A DNA stretch of 64,000 nt from Parelaphostrongylus tenuis (GCA_019055375.1 JAHQIW010006963.1:1-64000), one strand, 5' to 3'. Numbered from the stretch's first letter, positions 1-11,715 are shown. Program-made: numbers and translations. The notes: generated from the sequence alone by a model not told the origin.

Positions 1-462
1 TTGTCGGAAATGAAGATATGCGATGCATATCATTATATGAGTAAAAATTTGTGAAATCTCGAAATATTAGATTATATAGATGGTTTGACAAAAGCAAAAA
101 TTCAGAATCCCATTCATTTTTGTTTGAGAACACAGCTCTTTGAACAATTACCCACCTATGGCTACATTTTATCGAAAATGTGTATTAAAAAAAGCCCTAA
201 AACGCTGGAGATCGTGTATCAACATTTCGACAAGATTTGAACTATGTGTGATTTATGCATACAAATCACTGCAAATAATATCCAATAAAGCTGAATGATA
301 TGCAAGTTTTATTCCCAAGTGGGAGTTCAAACCGAGTTTGATCACTCAAGGGCGCGTGCTTCTACTATTCTACCTAGGCCACCAATTTTTCTTTAATACG
401 CGAATGTATCTACAGTTTTTAAAAATAAAGGGTAAGCAAAGCTTTGGAAACCGTCAGCTCAC
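1..462. other. MCTP intron, no feature seen
   Basis: AT-rich sequence downstream of the last recognised MCTP exon. No open frame, repeat or splice pair here continues the C2B domain, so it is read as intron running off the window. Confidence 0.5.
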
Positions 463-596
463 CTTACTCTTGTATTTCTCACATCCAAGCTTAAATTTGC
501 AGTAAGGATCTGGCGGGGTTATGGAGTCACAGCTCGTGTAAAGATTTCGGCCCTCAACTAGCACCACATTGACTACCGAAACCCATATTTGTACAA
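463..596 (-). CDS. mctp-1: MCTP exon 7 (first half of C2B)
   Basis: 134 nt; reads QIWVSVVNVVLVEGRNL, then an unusual first loop containing CDSITPPDPY, then CKFKLGCEKYKSK. Acceptor TTTTCAG; donor AAG then GTGAGC, phase 0. QIWxSVVxxxLVEGRNL is the typical start of MCTP C2B. The next exon lies left of the window; nothing C2-like was seen in 1-462. Confidence 0.9.
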
Positions 597-3500
597 CTGA
601 AAACTCTTGAAAAGATAAAAATCTAGCCACTCTTAGAATCATTGATTGAGTAGTACTACACTACTTGAAAATATAGATCTAAAAACAAGTGGGAAGAAAA
701 TCCAAGGTGCTAGTTAGTGCTCTTTCCAACTAGTTCCATAAGCCAATTAAAAAACCGTACATTTTTCTCGCTTTTTGACCACCTCAGAAAGAACACCGCG
801 TACTGCTCGTTGGACGAACTGAAATGTAGAGGGATGAGTACTGTGTAATATTTTCAATTGTTCTCATTGTTAATTAAACGTTAAGACCTTAACTGATGTT
901 CAGAAAGATCAAAGTGGCCACAGAAAATACATCTGAAAAGCTTGCATTATTTCAATAAATTTCCCTTTTCTCCATTATTTTCGTAAAATTTCCAATATCA
1001 GCTAAACGAGATGCCAAGGTATGAAATGTGACGGCAAGTCAATCGATTTATTGACGATACTGTGCAAAACATTGGCTAGATGTTTCTATCTTATTATATA
1101 TTTTTTGTATTTTACTTCAGAGTAAGAATTTTATAGCAATTGTCCGTCATTGGGCAGATATTTGTTAGGGAAAATTTTCGTTGGATGATTACTTTCCACT
1201 AAACTTTTGGAAAACATTCGAGGAGTTGTACCTGAAAATTCAGAAATGTTTCTTTTTTTTTAGAAGCCTTTCTACAGCGCTGTGGCATCAAATACAGAAT
1301 TTTGTTACACGCGTGTCGCTCATTATTGCGCATTTATTTCGCAAGACAGAGCTCCTTTCTTGGACTTTCGATAATCTAAATCTCGGAAATTTCCAGAACG
1401 GATTCGTCAGCCGGAAAAGGATTTGCAGCGCAATAACAGAGTTTATAGATTTGTATCTCACACACGCATCTTTCACGCAGGTCAGCACTCTTCCTTGAAA
1501 CTACTCGTAGCCATTCGATAATGTAAGTCTTGGTAACTACATCAGTGAACTTGCTCTTTAAAAATACGTTTTATTGTACTGTAGCAGGAAAAGTAGGAAA
1601 AATATTATTGAGCTTCAAACACGCCGCTCATTGCTTCGTAAGGGTGCGTGAGCGGTAGATCAGCTGCGTTGCGCGATTCACATGTGACGTGGGTTCGTGG
1701 TATTGAACTAATGATTTTTTCTCCGTTCTGGAAAAAGCGAGATAGAACATATGAAAGTGATACTACAATACTTCATTACACACTCATACGCCTTTCTTGC
1801 GTAGACTTTGGCTGCCTAAATTTAGGCTTATTGGTGGATTTTACTGACAAAAAAATCAAAATAGAAACCCGGAGCCAAAAAAAAAACGATAAAAAACTTC
1901 TTTCTACAAATAGGTCTCAAAGACCTGGAGAACTCAACGGAACGGAGGAGAAAATCCCAAATAAATAACGAACATCTGCGCGATAGCAGGTGTGAAACGC
2001 AATTTAGTTTCGCTGCTACAATGCTGTGAAAAGCTCACCTGAAAACGGAAGACTTCTACAAATTTCCCGGAGAGTACGTTTTGGAACGATTACTAATAGT
2101 TTAACAGAAGAGCTCGGTTTTGCGAAAAATACCCACGATAGCGCGCAGCGCAATTTTATTTTCCTGCTATAACGCTTCAAGAAGCCTTTTCAAAAAACCA
2201 GTGTACTTTTGAAATTTCTGAACTGTAAGTCATTTTATGGCTAATGATAATATAAACTAAGAGCTCTGTCTAGCGAAATATAAGCCGGTAATGCGCGACG
2301 TGTGTAACATAATTTTACTAGGGTTTTTTCATAAGTTCTGACATTAGAGCAGCAAACACCAAATTTATTAACCAGAAAAAATTAAACTTTCTCAACAGCA
2401 CTATGCAAAGTATGCGCCATCAACCTGAACATATTTCTGCCATCTCTCAGGTAACAAATCAATACCACGCTCATAGAAGTTGTCGTCCTTCAATTCAAAG
2501 AAAGCTGTCAATCTTCGACGCAAGTGATTGTTGTCTCAGTACTTCTTCTTGCTCAGTAAGTGTTTTAGCGGCTTTTAAGAGGTGATAGTCAGACGGCGAC
2601 AAGTCAAGACTGTACCATGGATGATTCAGCAGTCCAGTTCGGTCAACTTCCTTTTTGCCAATTCGGCAAGATGAAGCTTTGAAGCAGGATAAGATTGCGT
2701 CGACGCCGACGTGACAGAGCTCGATTGCAGCGGTCCAAGTGCTCACAGTAGCGCTTGGCGTCAACAGTCTCTTCGGCTATCAACAAGTTCCAGTGAATCG
2801 GTGCGGTCTGGCCCGAAAAACTGATGAGCATAGCTATTATCGCGAATCAATTTCGACGTGTTCTAATGCAAAAACTTACGAGAAGACCTAGAATTCACAG
2901 TGCTACAGCGCTACAAGATGGTCTTTCTGAAAAACAAGCATAGTTTAAATTCTCCAAAATTCGAGCTTCGGAATGTTTATTGATAATTTAGTGGAAAATT
3001 TATGTCCAGAAAAAGGTCTCTCTATGACTCCCTACCAGAAACAGAAATGTAGCGACCTTATTAACCTCATTTTAATATATTAATGAAATATTGCGTATTC
3101 ATTTCACCTCATTCTTCTCGCTTAATGTGATTGGTAAAAACTGTTATCGTTAGCGAAATCGCACCAAGTTCTTCCTCTGGTAACGCATCATCAGATAGTT
3201 CGACGGTTTTCTCAACCGATCTACAAAAGAATACGTGGAGTTTTGAAAATACGAGGGAATAAATAACGAAAAGAAAAGTAGGGCACTACTCACTGAAACC
3301 ATTTCACCTCACTAATATCTATTTTTGCCGATCCCATGAAGTCATCCGTAAAAAATCGGTCGTAGTCGAAAACCTCAAAGTTAAATTGTAGATGTTTTGA
3401 CTAAATTTTATAAAATAAAAGTGGATATGATGGATCTATCAAAAACCAAAGTCCTCTGGATTTGAGAGTTCGTTCAATGGAGATTGAGAAACTCTATAAT

Positions 3501-6500
3501 CACAACTTCATTGTAGCTCTCTCCACTGAAAGCAGTGGAATGGGTTTGAGAAGGCAGTATTATCTCCACAATATCTGCACAGCATATCAAGACATTTATG
3601 AGTCCTATCATGGTGCTTCTAATGTACTTAACACGTGCTTCAGCTTTTCAGCCTCATAGTAGCACGGTGCTTTTCGCTTGAGCCAACCATTTGTAAGGGG
3701 TAGTTTTCTCTTGACAAACGTAAGGTGTGAGTTGTTCGTCGTCGATTCCTTTACATGTAGGGATGTAGTTCTCTACAATCGAGTGCCTCAAACGAAAGAC
3801 ACCGTGCTATTGGTGAGGCTGGAAGGTTGAAACACGTGTTTAGAACATTGTATATGCCATAACAGACCTCCTTAAAGCTGAAAATATGCAGTTAAAGTGA
3901 ACTAATTTTAATCGAAGTCTTCAAAAGCAGTCTCGAATAAAGATATTTCCAGAATAATATAGAATAACTGTAGAGAGTTCCGTGATGAAACGAGAATGAA
4001 ATAGCATGGATTTGAAAGTAAATGATCATCATCTATTTCCAGAAGCGACTTTCTCTCAAAATGGCATCGATTGAAGAGTTCACTATTTTTTTTTTTTTTT
4101 GATGAGCAGACATGAAATCGTTATCATGTTGGGAAGTGCGCTAATATTTCGCTTCGCATGAAACGCAGTCGCCGGGTGGTGGGCGCGCTCCAATCATAGC
4201 TGCAGTTTTCTATTGAAGTTTAGATCTTTGTTGTCGATAAGAAGGTTTTAGCGTGAGTAATTGGCAAAATGTGACAGAAGAGCTTTCAGCAAGGTCGTCT
4301 GTAGTAGAAAAAAAACGCCAACGCTTCGTCTAAAGCCCATGCTTCATGCTATTCACTTGTGGTGTTAAACAATGAGATTTGGAGGCCAAACACAATGACT
4401 TGCGGTAGTCTATCGTCCACCAAGACGATACTGCTCATACTCTCAAATAAATGGCATGAAATCGCGCTAGAGATAGATAAACCCTACGACTTTATGAAGA
4501 ACAGTGTCGAAGCTTACATTGTAGACGACTGGACGCTATAATGTTGTGTGTCGTGGGTGGTGTTGGATCCTCGGAAGTCAGAGGGTTAGCCTATCAAATG
4601 AGCTCACAAAGATAAGCAAAATAGGAAAAAAACTGTACAATAACGGTTGTGACTGAGCTCGTTTACGCAACGACGTGGTTTTCTACCTAGGACATGAGGA
4701 TTTTCAAATTATATGGGCGCTCTTTCTACTAAAAATACTTTTGCAGAAGTCATTTTAGTGATATTCTATCATTTAATGATGATGATATTTCCTTGATACT
4801 AGATTTGTAGATCAAAGATGGGTCATCTCTCCGCAATGGACAGTCTTTTTTGAAGTGACTTCATTTCCACGACAAAGATCTTCACCAAACTATTAGCAGC
4901 CACTCGGAAGGTTAAAGTTTGGTAAATCAAAAACTACGATTCTTCCAGAAAGGTTTTCTTACAGCGCTTTAGCGCTAAAAATAAAACTATGCTAATTGTT
5001 TTGAGGTGGAACTCGCTTCAAGCTCCATTATTCTTATACATCGTTTCACTAGCATTTTCCCGTAAGCGCCATTCGTGCATTAGTAGGAAGCAAATTTGTT
5101 CCTACGACAGCTCCATCTTAAGGCAAGTAAAGGCAAGTTACATACCAAAATGTTAGCAAGAAAATGCATAATTGAACGTTACCAAACTTAAGCAATATCA
5201 ATCGTTTTAGCTTAAAAATGTGGAAAGTAAGATTTCTGTAAATGACCTTTATCGGATACGAAAGTCGTCACCATCTAGGTCTAATAAAAACAGCCACTTA
5301 AAATATTTTCTATATGAAAAGCATATGAATAAATAGCGTTTTCAATGCAGTTTCAAACAAGAGAGAACTGGAATATCTTTGTGTTTACTGTTATATGAGC
5401 AAAAAAAGAAACGGCAGAGTCATATTTGTACACTGATATATTGCTAACTTTGACATATTACTTCTTCTGCTCAAAATACTCAGCAATCAACAACTTACAT
5501 AATCAAAGCCAATCAACGGCAATTCGTACTTATTAGTAGGTCACCACTAATCAACAATTTAATTGGAATTTATGAAGATATGTTAACCGTGTACGGCAGA
5601 TGATCGATCCTCGTAAGTGGCGCATCATTTTCATTATTCAATAAGAGTTTTTCCTCGTTTTGAAAATGCCTCTAGATTTCCTTAATTATTGTAATACTCC
5701 ATAAGTTTTTTTATGAGCATCTACTTTTTATGCACTTATTACTCTTACGTGCAAAGAAAACTTCACCGATCAAACGTAATTATTTTCCGTTGCACAACGC
5801 ACCAAATCCGGCTGCACGAATGGCGCTTACGGGAAAATGCTAGTGAAACGATGCATAAGAATGATGGAACTTGGAGCGAGTTCCAACTCAAAACAATTAG
5901 CATAGTTTTATTTTTAGCGCTAAAGCGGTGTAAGAAAACCTTTCTGGAAAATCGTAGTTTTTGATTTACCAAACTTTAACCTTCCGAGTGGCTGCTAATA
6001 GTTTGGTGAAGACCTTTTTCGTGGAAATGAAGTCACTTCAAAAAAAGACTGTCCATTGCGGAGAGATGACCCATCTTTGATCTACAAATTCAGTGTCAAG
6101 GAAATATCATCATCATCAAATGGTAGAATATCACTAAAAAGACTTCTGCAAAAATATTTCTAGTAGAAAGAGCACGCATATAATTTAAAAATCCTCATGT
6201 CCTAGGTAGAAAACCACGTCGTTGCGTAAACGAGCTCAGTCACAACCGTTATTGTAGAAAATTGAAAGTTATATGCTGTAATATCTGGCTTCGGTAGTAT
6301 AAAATAATAATGTACTTGATTATTTGACAATTTATACATCTGCACCAATGTATAAGCACACATTGTTGTTGGGATAATAAATGAGAGATAAATATGATTG
6401 AAATACGGATATGTGAAAATTGGTAACTTGCGGGTTGTGTAAGATTTTCATTAAATGAAGGGAATCCCAAGTACTCAACAAGTCGTCAGCCCATTAATAA

Positions 6501-9500
6501 GAGACAAAATTTTGTTTTACAAGTAAAATCTCATTCCACAAGTAGGTTCCTAACAAGACAGATGTCTTTCTTATGTGCGAACAGAATCTTGAGAGCTATG
6601 TGAGCAGGAAGATGAATGTTGTCGAACGTGCTATCAAGACTGTCAGATGACACGCGACTGAGGGGTTATCACCTTTGCCGAGAAAGCTCGACAGAAGGCA
6701 ATTACATAAAGAAAAACCAATCTCTTGCTAAAATACTGTGATAAAAACGTTTTAAGTGGATGAGAGTTTATGCGTTGCATTCTTCTTCTTCAGAAATCCC
6801 TAAAAAATAGAGAAAATGAGAAAGTAGAGTGGAGATTTTTCGGTAAATCACACTACTAGGCAAGGGACTAAAAGTGGTTCAGAAAATTTCGTAGTCTACA
6901 CACATTCATTTATGCAAGCATGGTGAAGAAGCGGCAGATTACTTGGAAGATAATAATCACAATAAAACCTTTCAGGAGGCAGGTATTATGAAAAACGCAT
7001 AAACGTGTCTTTGAACATATTGTATTGACATAGGTCAGAACTTCAAAGACAAACCATATTTCCATATTTTCGACCATTAAATATAGAAGTTTTTTTTACA
7101 GGTACTATTGCCTTACTTCGACTACTATCGGTGACGTCATATCTTCGACTAACATTTGGAATTCTTCGTCCCATATTGGATTCAGATTTTTGAATATCGT
7201 ACTACTTTTGTAAACGTAACGGTCCTTGTATTTGAACTTCACATACGGATCGCTACTACCTGAAAAGCTGACGAATATCATCGACAAGAGAATCACAAAA
7301 TAATCTTCCTATAGCTCAACGTTTATGTGGAATTTTTTCTTAACACTCTCACGGATGAGTGGCCTCTATAGGCGTTATGATAAATTTGCACGAGTGGGCG
7401 GTATGACACGTATAGATGCCATGATTATGGCAGTGGCCTCTGTTTGTGCACAGAAGTTTCTTCCCAGATTTTTAGCAATCATACAATAGTTTATACAATA
7501 CAGATGTTAAACGAGGCGGGCATCGTCCAAGAGAAGATCCTTTCCCGGAAATTTTTACTAATATTCCCATCTTTGACGAGACTATTGCTATTGCGCTGCT
7601 GAGGAGGGTGCGCGGCTTGAAAGCTTGGAAATGAAAAGACGCAGTAATGTCTCCGCCTTTGTGACTTAGTATCGCATACAGTGTGCGGCATCATTTTGAC
7701 AAGAAATTCGTTGTTTCCAATTTTCACCCACTATAATACCTTCTCGAAATTACATAAGACGAGAATGCTTCAAAATGGCGAAGTAAACATTGTAATATCT
7801 CTTGCATAACTTATAAAACTTCATTAAATACTGGCACCAAATGATTGCTCAGGGACGGGTAATTTTTCTTCACACACAATAGTTCTGTGTGCATCAAGTA
7901 ATGGAAGGGTAAGAGAGCCTGGAGTACATACAGGACAACAGAAGCGCAGATTTTTCCGAATACGAAGAAAAGCTAAGTCCTAAAATGGGAAATACAATAA
8001 AAGGGCTGGTTCAAAAAGCTTACCAAGGTGGCCGGAGTGACATCTAGGTCTCACAGAGATTAGAGCGGAAAATTAAGCATCGTTCAGTCGCAACAAACTC
8101 GAAATTAGGTGGCGCCGCGAGAGTGTTAACGAATGAATCACTAATTGATTTTGCAATTTCATTCGATAAGGACCGTAACTCTGCGCTTGATTAGATTCTA
8201 CAAAGACAATAAATTGAGATTACGGCAAATCAAGAAGTTTTTTATCTCATATAATTCTTCTTGCGATTTCCAACAATTACAAAAATGATAGTTGTGTTTC
8301 TGTCAAACAATGTCTTGAAAAGCTGGATTTGCACTAAACAATCACTCGTTTAGCAAAGAGAAGTTGATGCTTTTCTAAAAATTTTCAATTGTTATTTCGA
8401 AGGACTGCCTGAAAGCTGAATAGAATAAAACGTGCCTTTCGGTATTTAGTTAGCTGTGCGATGTTTGATAAGAATTTTGGAGCTAACACATTCATATTGA
8501 TGAATAATTGTGCGAGCTAAACTGATCCATAAGGACAAATGATTAAAAGTGTAAGAGACATATTCCACATAGGTCACATTGTATCAAAGTTCGGTTCCTT
8601 TCCGTAATCGAGACCCATTTTGTTGTAGAGGTCTTTTTTCGTTAAATAGCAATTTTCCACTAAAATTCCAATGATCCTTCAAAACTCAAGCTTTCATGAA
8701 TTTAAAAATATACTTGTTTTCTGGAAACGCCTTCTTGGTGCGTCGTAGTTGTGGAAAAACTGGGTTTCACACGTGCACACGATGCGTACGACTTTCATCA
8801 CTTTTTTTTAAATATTTCCTTTGTTCAGTAGAGATCTTCAAGTTTTTGTATTTAAACTGTAGAATAAATATTGTTTTATCATATTGGGCTTAGGCTTTTC
8901 CTTTCAATTCTAGAAAAAAAAGATAGAGCGTTCGGCGTCGATCATCCCTGAGGGATGCGCCATGCATTCTCCTTCATTTTTTAACCACGCCTGAGGTGAT
9001 AGGAATGCACATTTAGTCTTTACAATACTCGCAGTGGTCTCACTGTATCGAGTCAGTGCTACTTATCCTTTCAAACAAATCTGCGACCAATCCGGTTCCA
9101 ACTAACCGACCCCGGAAACATGGATGGCTTAGTGACTCATGAGTGTTAGATTGAACCATTGACCTTGTGAGGGACGCAGAACACCTCTTACCACTGCGCC
9201 ACATGCGCTCTTTTTCATTCTATATTGCCAAGTAGACCTCCCACTAAGTCTAATTCTATGCTCTAGAAGTGAGTGATTGGGATGAAGAAACCTTTGAGTA
9301 TCACAATCATATGTTTATCTAAACTTGGACCAAGTCGTCCCGAAAAGCGTTGATTTTATGTGTTAAACGTAAACTCCTCGTTTTCAGAGAGCTCGATAAG
9401 GACCAAGCCAAAATCAAGCTTGGTCCGCAACTAGATTTGTGCTACCGAATGAGTGCTTATAGTGTGATGATAAGCCATCGACAAATCCTAGTCATAAAAT

Positions 9501-11699
9501 AAAGCATTCTGAACACTCCGTGTATGGAACTCAATTTTACTTTCGTCGCTACAGTAATTTAAGAGGGTCTTTCTTCAAAAATAACCAAAGTTTTAAAATA
9601 GCTGGAATCCAAGTTATCGAATGTATACTAAAAGTCTGAGAAAAAATCGGGAGAGGTCTTTTACTCCAACGGCAGAAAAATGGGTCCTGATAAGGGAAAG
9701 CACCTCTGCATCATATTGCAACACCAAGATAACAATGAAATGAAAGGCGTCAGGGAGTAATAGTTATTTTGCAGAGAAGGAAAAAAAGCAAAGAAGGGAA
9801 GAATCAAGATGGAATTTTTTTACGAGCAATAAAACTCACCCGAAGCGTCACGTATCGCGAGATTATGGCCCTCTTTCAAGCGTATTTTAACTAGGAGTGC
9901 CACATAATTGATTTCTATTCCAGACTGATTTGATGGCTGCAAATATGTTCAGTTGACACTTGTCACATTTAGATGATTTGACAGTCTAAGAAAAATACAT
10001 TTCTGCTAAGCAAACTGCACTAATTCATATTTCATTCCTTTCTGACATGTTGTTTTTTGTCTTCATGGGTGAATTTGTGTATAGAATTCAATAATACATG
10101 AACTGAATAAATATGATATGTATAATAGATAATTTGATATGGTACAGGGAAAAAAATCCATTTGACTACACGGGATTCATGATCATGCCGCTTATACTTT
10201 GTCACTGACCAGTCACATCTGATCGATACCTATCATTTGAACGCAGTGCTGGCACAATTCATATACGGCTCTGTGGAGAAAAATGATTCTGTCTTTCGAT
10301 TTCACACAATTTTATCTCAGTTCACCACCCTTTTCTTGCACAAACCGCCTTAAAATCCACTGTGTGGATTCCGCCACTTTTTGTATTTGATTCGTTTCCT
10401 CTTATGCATATCAACGAGGATCTTCAAGATTTTCGCGCGTGATTGAGAACGTTATCTTTTCATGTACTTCATTGAATGTTCTTGGAGTCGATTCTCCCTG
10501 GATTTCTGGTATAGGTGGAGGAAACTTAATAGCAATTTTCAATACCCAGAGGGATGAGAGGCTTGGTGAACTCGATGCGGAGTCGAACCAGCACAGTGCT
10601 AGTGTTCGACGAAATTATATTATTGCTTTTCCCGTATGGAGCACTGAAGCCAAAAGGGTTGCCAGAAGACCTAAACTTTCTTGTTTTACAGCAATAGATT
10701 TCGGAGCTTTTGAGAACAAATTTCTGAGCTTTTGAGGACCATAAGACGCACTTTTCCTTTTTGCGTTAATGAAGATTGTTAAGAAGCATTTTGCAAATGT
10801 GTCATTGATGACGTCAAGCGATAAAAAGCTTTGGAGCAATGTAGCAAAATTTGCTGTTATCATGTCAATAATTGGAATGCTTTAATCATCGTAAAACATA
10901 CGAGAGTTGACGAAAATTCAGGCGTTAACGCAGATGTGCTTAATTAAATGCTTCCAGTCTCGAAGCTTTCCGATTTCTGCACAAATAATAGGTGTTGATA
11001 GTTTACCTTTTTCCATATTTCTAATAGATTATATGATAATCCTACCAGAAAATCAAAACATGCGCAAGAAAACGGGAAATGAAAAATACAAAAAAGTGAC
11101 GCCGTAAATCGGATTTCATCAGACTATCCATACTTCTGTCACAGCTGATAATTCTAATTAAATACCGAACATATGCATTCGAAGTAAAACTTATTGGAAT
11201 GATAAAATAGGATCGGATACGCCACTTTTGGTAGGATCAGTATAGATACGCTGGAATTTTCAATCAAACAAAAAAACAAACAAACAAACAAACAAACAAA
11301 AATATCAAACAAAAATATGCCAAGATTTCTTCGATCGTTCAAGTTGGGTGCAAAACACTACTGTAAAACGGTTAGAATCATCGCGTGCCGTCGTTGTTCC
11401 GATGGTGATACTTTTTGAAAAATCGTCAACATTGCTGAACTTGTAAACCGACAATGAGACGATAATGTTCTTTTTTTGAAACATAAAATCCCACTAACTT
11501 TAATTCTTATGAAAAGTATGAATAGAATGTCAAGTGACAAATGTATGCTCTGTATAAACTAATACTCGCAGTACTACTTCTAATAGCAGACTTTTACCTA
11601 CTAAGTCTTTGATGGATCAGATGGTCTCACCTTTTCGATTTCACGAAGTGTTGTATCAGTAGACGATCTTTTTATAATCTTTTTCAATTTTGAAGACAT
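463..11699 (-). CDS. mctp-1: MCTP-type protein (multiple C2 domains, membrane-anchored), 5' part, seven exons
   Basis: MCTPs are ER-anchored proteins with two or three C2 domains and C-terminal membrane segments; in animals they act in Ca2+-dependent membrane and synaptic function. Seven minus-strand exons join in compatible phases to 648 nt (216 codons). The start is the ATG at 11699, directly after a T-rich acceptor. C2A covers about residues 30-122: LKEGHNLAIRD, then SDPYVKFKY, KNLNPIWDEEF and VFDYDRFFTDDFMGSAK. Likely Ca2+ ligands are D49, D55, D102, D104 and D110, so C2A looks Ca2+-competent. A short linker (about 123-174) leads to C2B from residue 175 (VVLVEGRNL, then PDPYCKFKLGCEKYKSK). 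The rest of C2B, any third C2 domain and the membrane segments lie left of the window. Introns are large (up to 3.7 kb) and full of transposon relics. The family is secure from the motif order; the symbol assumes one-to-one orthology with the C. elegans gene and is less certain. Confidence 0.85.
761..818 (-). CDS. mctp-1: MCTP exon 6, candidate C2A-C2B linker
   Basis: 58 nt after a perfect TTTCAG acceptor, reading FVQRAVRGVLSEVVKKREK. The one leftover base joins the two starting bases of the next exon to make Phe. A basic linker before the Q-I-W start of C2B is what other MCTPs have. The donor (T then GTACGG) is weak, so this exon rests on phase and position. Confidence 0.45.
1245..2330. repeat. 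Dispersed repeat (class R) fragments in MCTP intron
   Basis: Degenerate sequence with repeated modules such as a body near TTCGATAATGTAAGTCTTGG and CAATTTTATTTTCCTGCTA, also found near 44.2, 45.5, 48.4, 55.7-56.3 and 60.6-61.4 kb. The 60.6-kb copy shows the likely ends. No coding content was recognised. Confidence 0.4.
2480..2850 (-). pseudogene. Mariner-type transposase relic
   Basis: Two overlapping minus-strand frames give pieces of a mariner transposase. The first is APIHWNLL with ETVDAKRYCEHLDRCNRAL, the region before the second catalytic Asp. The second, after a frameshift, is HPWYSLDLSPSDYHLLKAAK, which aligns with the mariner HPPYSPDLAPSDYHLF motif around the third catalytic Asp. The second-Asp region is not intact and no terminal repeats were found. 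It lies in an MCTP intron and is inactive. Confidence 0.7.
3142..3220 (-). CDS. mctp-1: MCTP exon 5 (end of C2A)
   Basis: 79 nt after a TTTGTAG acceptor. In the frame set by exon 4 it reads SVEKTVELSDDALPEEELGA and then ISLTIT. This matches the acidic stretch and LGxIxLxLT strand that end C2A in other MCTPs. The donor is uncertain: GTTTTT is non-consensus and was chosen because it gives phase 0; the frame stays open only about 11 codons further. Confidence 0.7.
3294..3373 (-). CDS. mctp-1: MCTP exon 4 (C2A Ca2+ loop 3)
   Basis: 80 nt; reads VFDYDRFFTDDFMGSAKIDI and then SEVKWFQ. DYD followed by DDFMG is the third Ca2+-binding loop of the MCTP C2A domain, and its phase 0 start follows exon 3 exactly. 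The acceptor is an unusual TTTGAG. The donor CA then GTGAGT leaves phase 2, which is needed to keep the next exon open. A nearer GTGAAA donor was rejected because it breaks the frame. Confidence 0.88.
3540..3860. repeat. Inverted repeat with degenerate hammerhead-like units
   Basis: Two facing units share CACCGTGCTA, TGAGGCTG and CACGTGTT. One is at 3623-3670 on the minus strand and one at 3801-3850 on the plus strand. Each resembles a hammerhead core (a decayed CTGATGA, a small helix II hairpin, GAA(G/A), then CACGTGTT), but the CTGATGA box is damaged in both. The facing arrangement matches other ribozyme-bearing elements in the window. Confidence 0.45.
4105..4345. repeat. Dispersed repeat, related to 31.63-31.87 kb
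   Basis: Shares ordered patches with 31630-31870 (TTTCGCTT with ACGCAGTCG, GAAGAGCT followed by CA(G/A)TAAGG-like sequence, GTAGTA(A)AAA). Diverged and unclassified; preceded by a poly(T) run near 4086. Confidence 0.35.
4638..6254. mobile_element. Non-autonomous DNA transposon with 442-bp terminal inverted repeats
   Basis: The left arm 4638-5079 and right arm 5813-6254 are near-perfect reverse complements. Outer ends begin CAATAACGGTTGTGACTGAG and are flanked on both sides by TA, the Tc1/mariner-type target duplication. The internal 0.73 kb has no transposase-like frame; open frames at its edge are arm sequence. Related internal or arm sequence recurs at about 23.16-23.56 and 30.78-31.0 kb. 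The length and identity of the arms suggest a fairly recent insertion into the MCTP intron. Confidence 0.85.
6255..7116. other. MCTP intron, no feature seen
   Basis: AT-rich intron between the long-arm element and MCTP exon 3. Nothing recognisable on either strand. Confidence 0.4.
7117..7259 (-). CDS. mctp-1: MCTP exon 3 (C2A core)
   Basis: 143 nt encoding SDPYVKFKYKDRYVYKSS, then the diagnostic KNLNPIWDEEFQML and PIVVE. Acceptor TTTTCAG; donor GAA then GTAAGG, phase 0. The SDPYVKF and NLNPxWDE motifs are hallmarks of MCTP and synaptotagmin-type C2 domains. The aspartate of SDPY (residue 55) is a predicted Ca2+ ligand. Confidence 0.92.
7260..8930. other. MCTP intron, no feature seen
   Basis: Intron 2 sequence without recognised coding or repeat content; short open frames here look like chance. 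Confidence 0.4.
8935..9215 (-). repeat. tRNA-derived SINE
   Basis: Read on the minus strand, the first 70 bases look like a tRNA head: a near-perfect A box (TGGCGCAGTGGTAAGAGG) and a B box (GGTTCAATC), followed by a unique body of about 200 bp. A second copy with the same order is at 23637-23912. The internal Pol III promoter and the non-tRNA body define a SINE rather than a tRNA gene. Confidence 0.75.
9840..9924 (-). CDS. mctp-1: MCTP exon 2 (start of C2A)
   Basis: 85 nt; reads SGIEINYVALLVKIRL and then KEGHNLAIRDAS, the first strands and first Ca2+-binding loop of a C2 domain (aspartate at residue 49). The donor is CGG then GTGAGT. The last base completes a glycine codon with the next exon, giving the canonical G-S-S-D-P-Y junction. 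Too short for an ORF scan; found by looking for the missing C2A N-terminus. The acceptor (AAATCAG) is pyrimidine-poor, so the 5' boundary could shift slightly. Confidence 0.8.
9925..11630. other. MCTP intron 1, no gene seen
   Basis: Intron between exons 1 and 2. Contains a short CAAA-type microsatellite at about 11267-11304 and otherwise nothing recognised. Confidence 0.4.
11267..11304. repeat. (CAAA)n microsatellite
   Basis: About eight CAAA units in MCTP intron 1, slightly interrupted. Confidence 0.9.
11631..11699 (-). CDS. mctp-1: MCTP exon 1 (start codon exon)
   Basis: Exactly 23 codons, from ATG to AAG, rich in Lys, Ser and Thr (begins MSSKLKKIIKRSS). It is followed by a consensus donor, AAG then GTGAGA. 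The ATG comes straight after a TTTATCAG acceptor, as in trans-spliced nematode first exons or in an internal exon with an upstream leader. Phase 0 at its 3' end matches the phase 0 start of the next exon at 9924. Because it is short and not conserved, the call rests on splice sites, phase and position. Confidence 0.6.
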
Positions 11700-11715
11700 C
11701 TGATAAAACAAATCT
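11700..11715 (-). promoter_or_regulatory. Candidate splice-leader acceptor for MCTP
   Basis: Minus-strand TTTGTTTTATCAG immediately precedes the ATG at 11699. An acceptor abutting the start codon is typical of nematode trans-spliced mRNAs, but a cis-spliced 5' exon (for example 19275-19307) would look the same. Confidence 0.35.

Noticed and set aside
5713..5972. Overlapping open frames inside the long-arm element
   Set aside because: They lie in or at the edge of the inverted-repeat arm and have no transposase motif.
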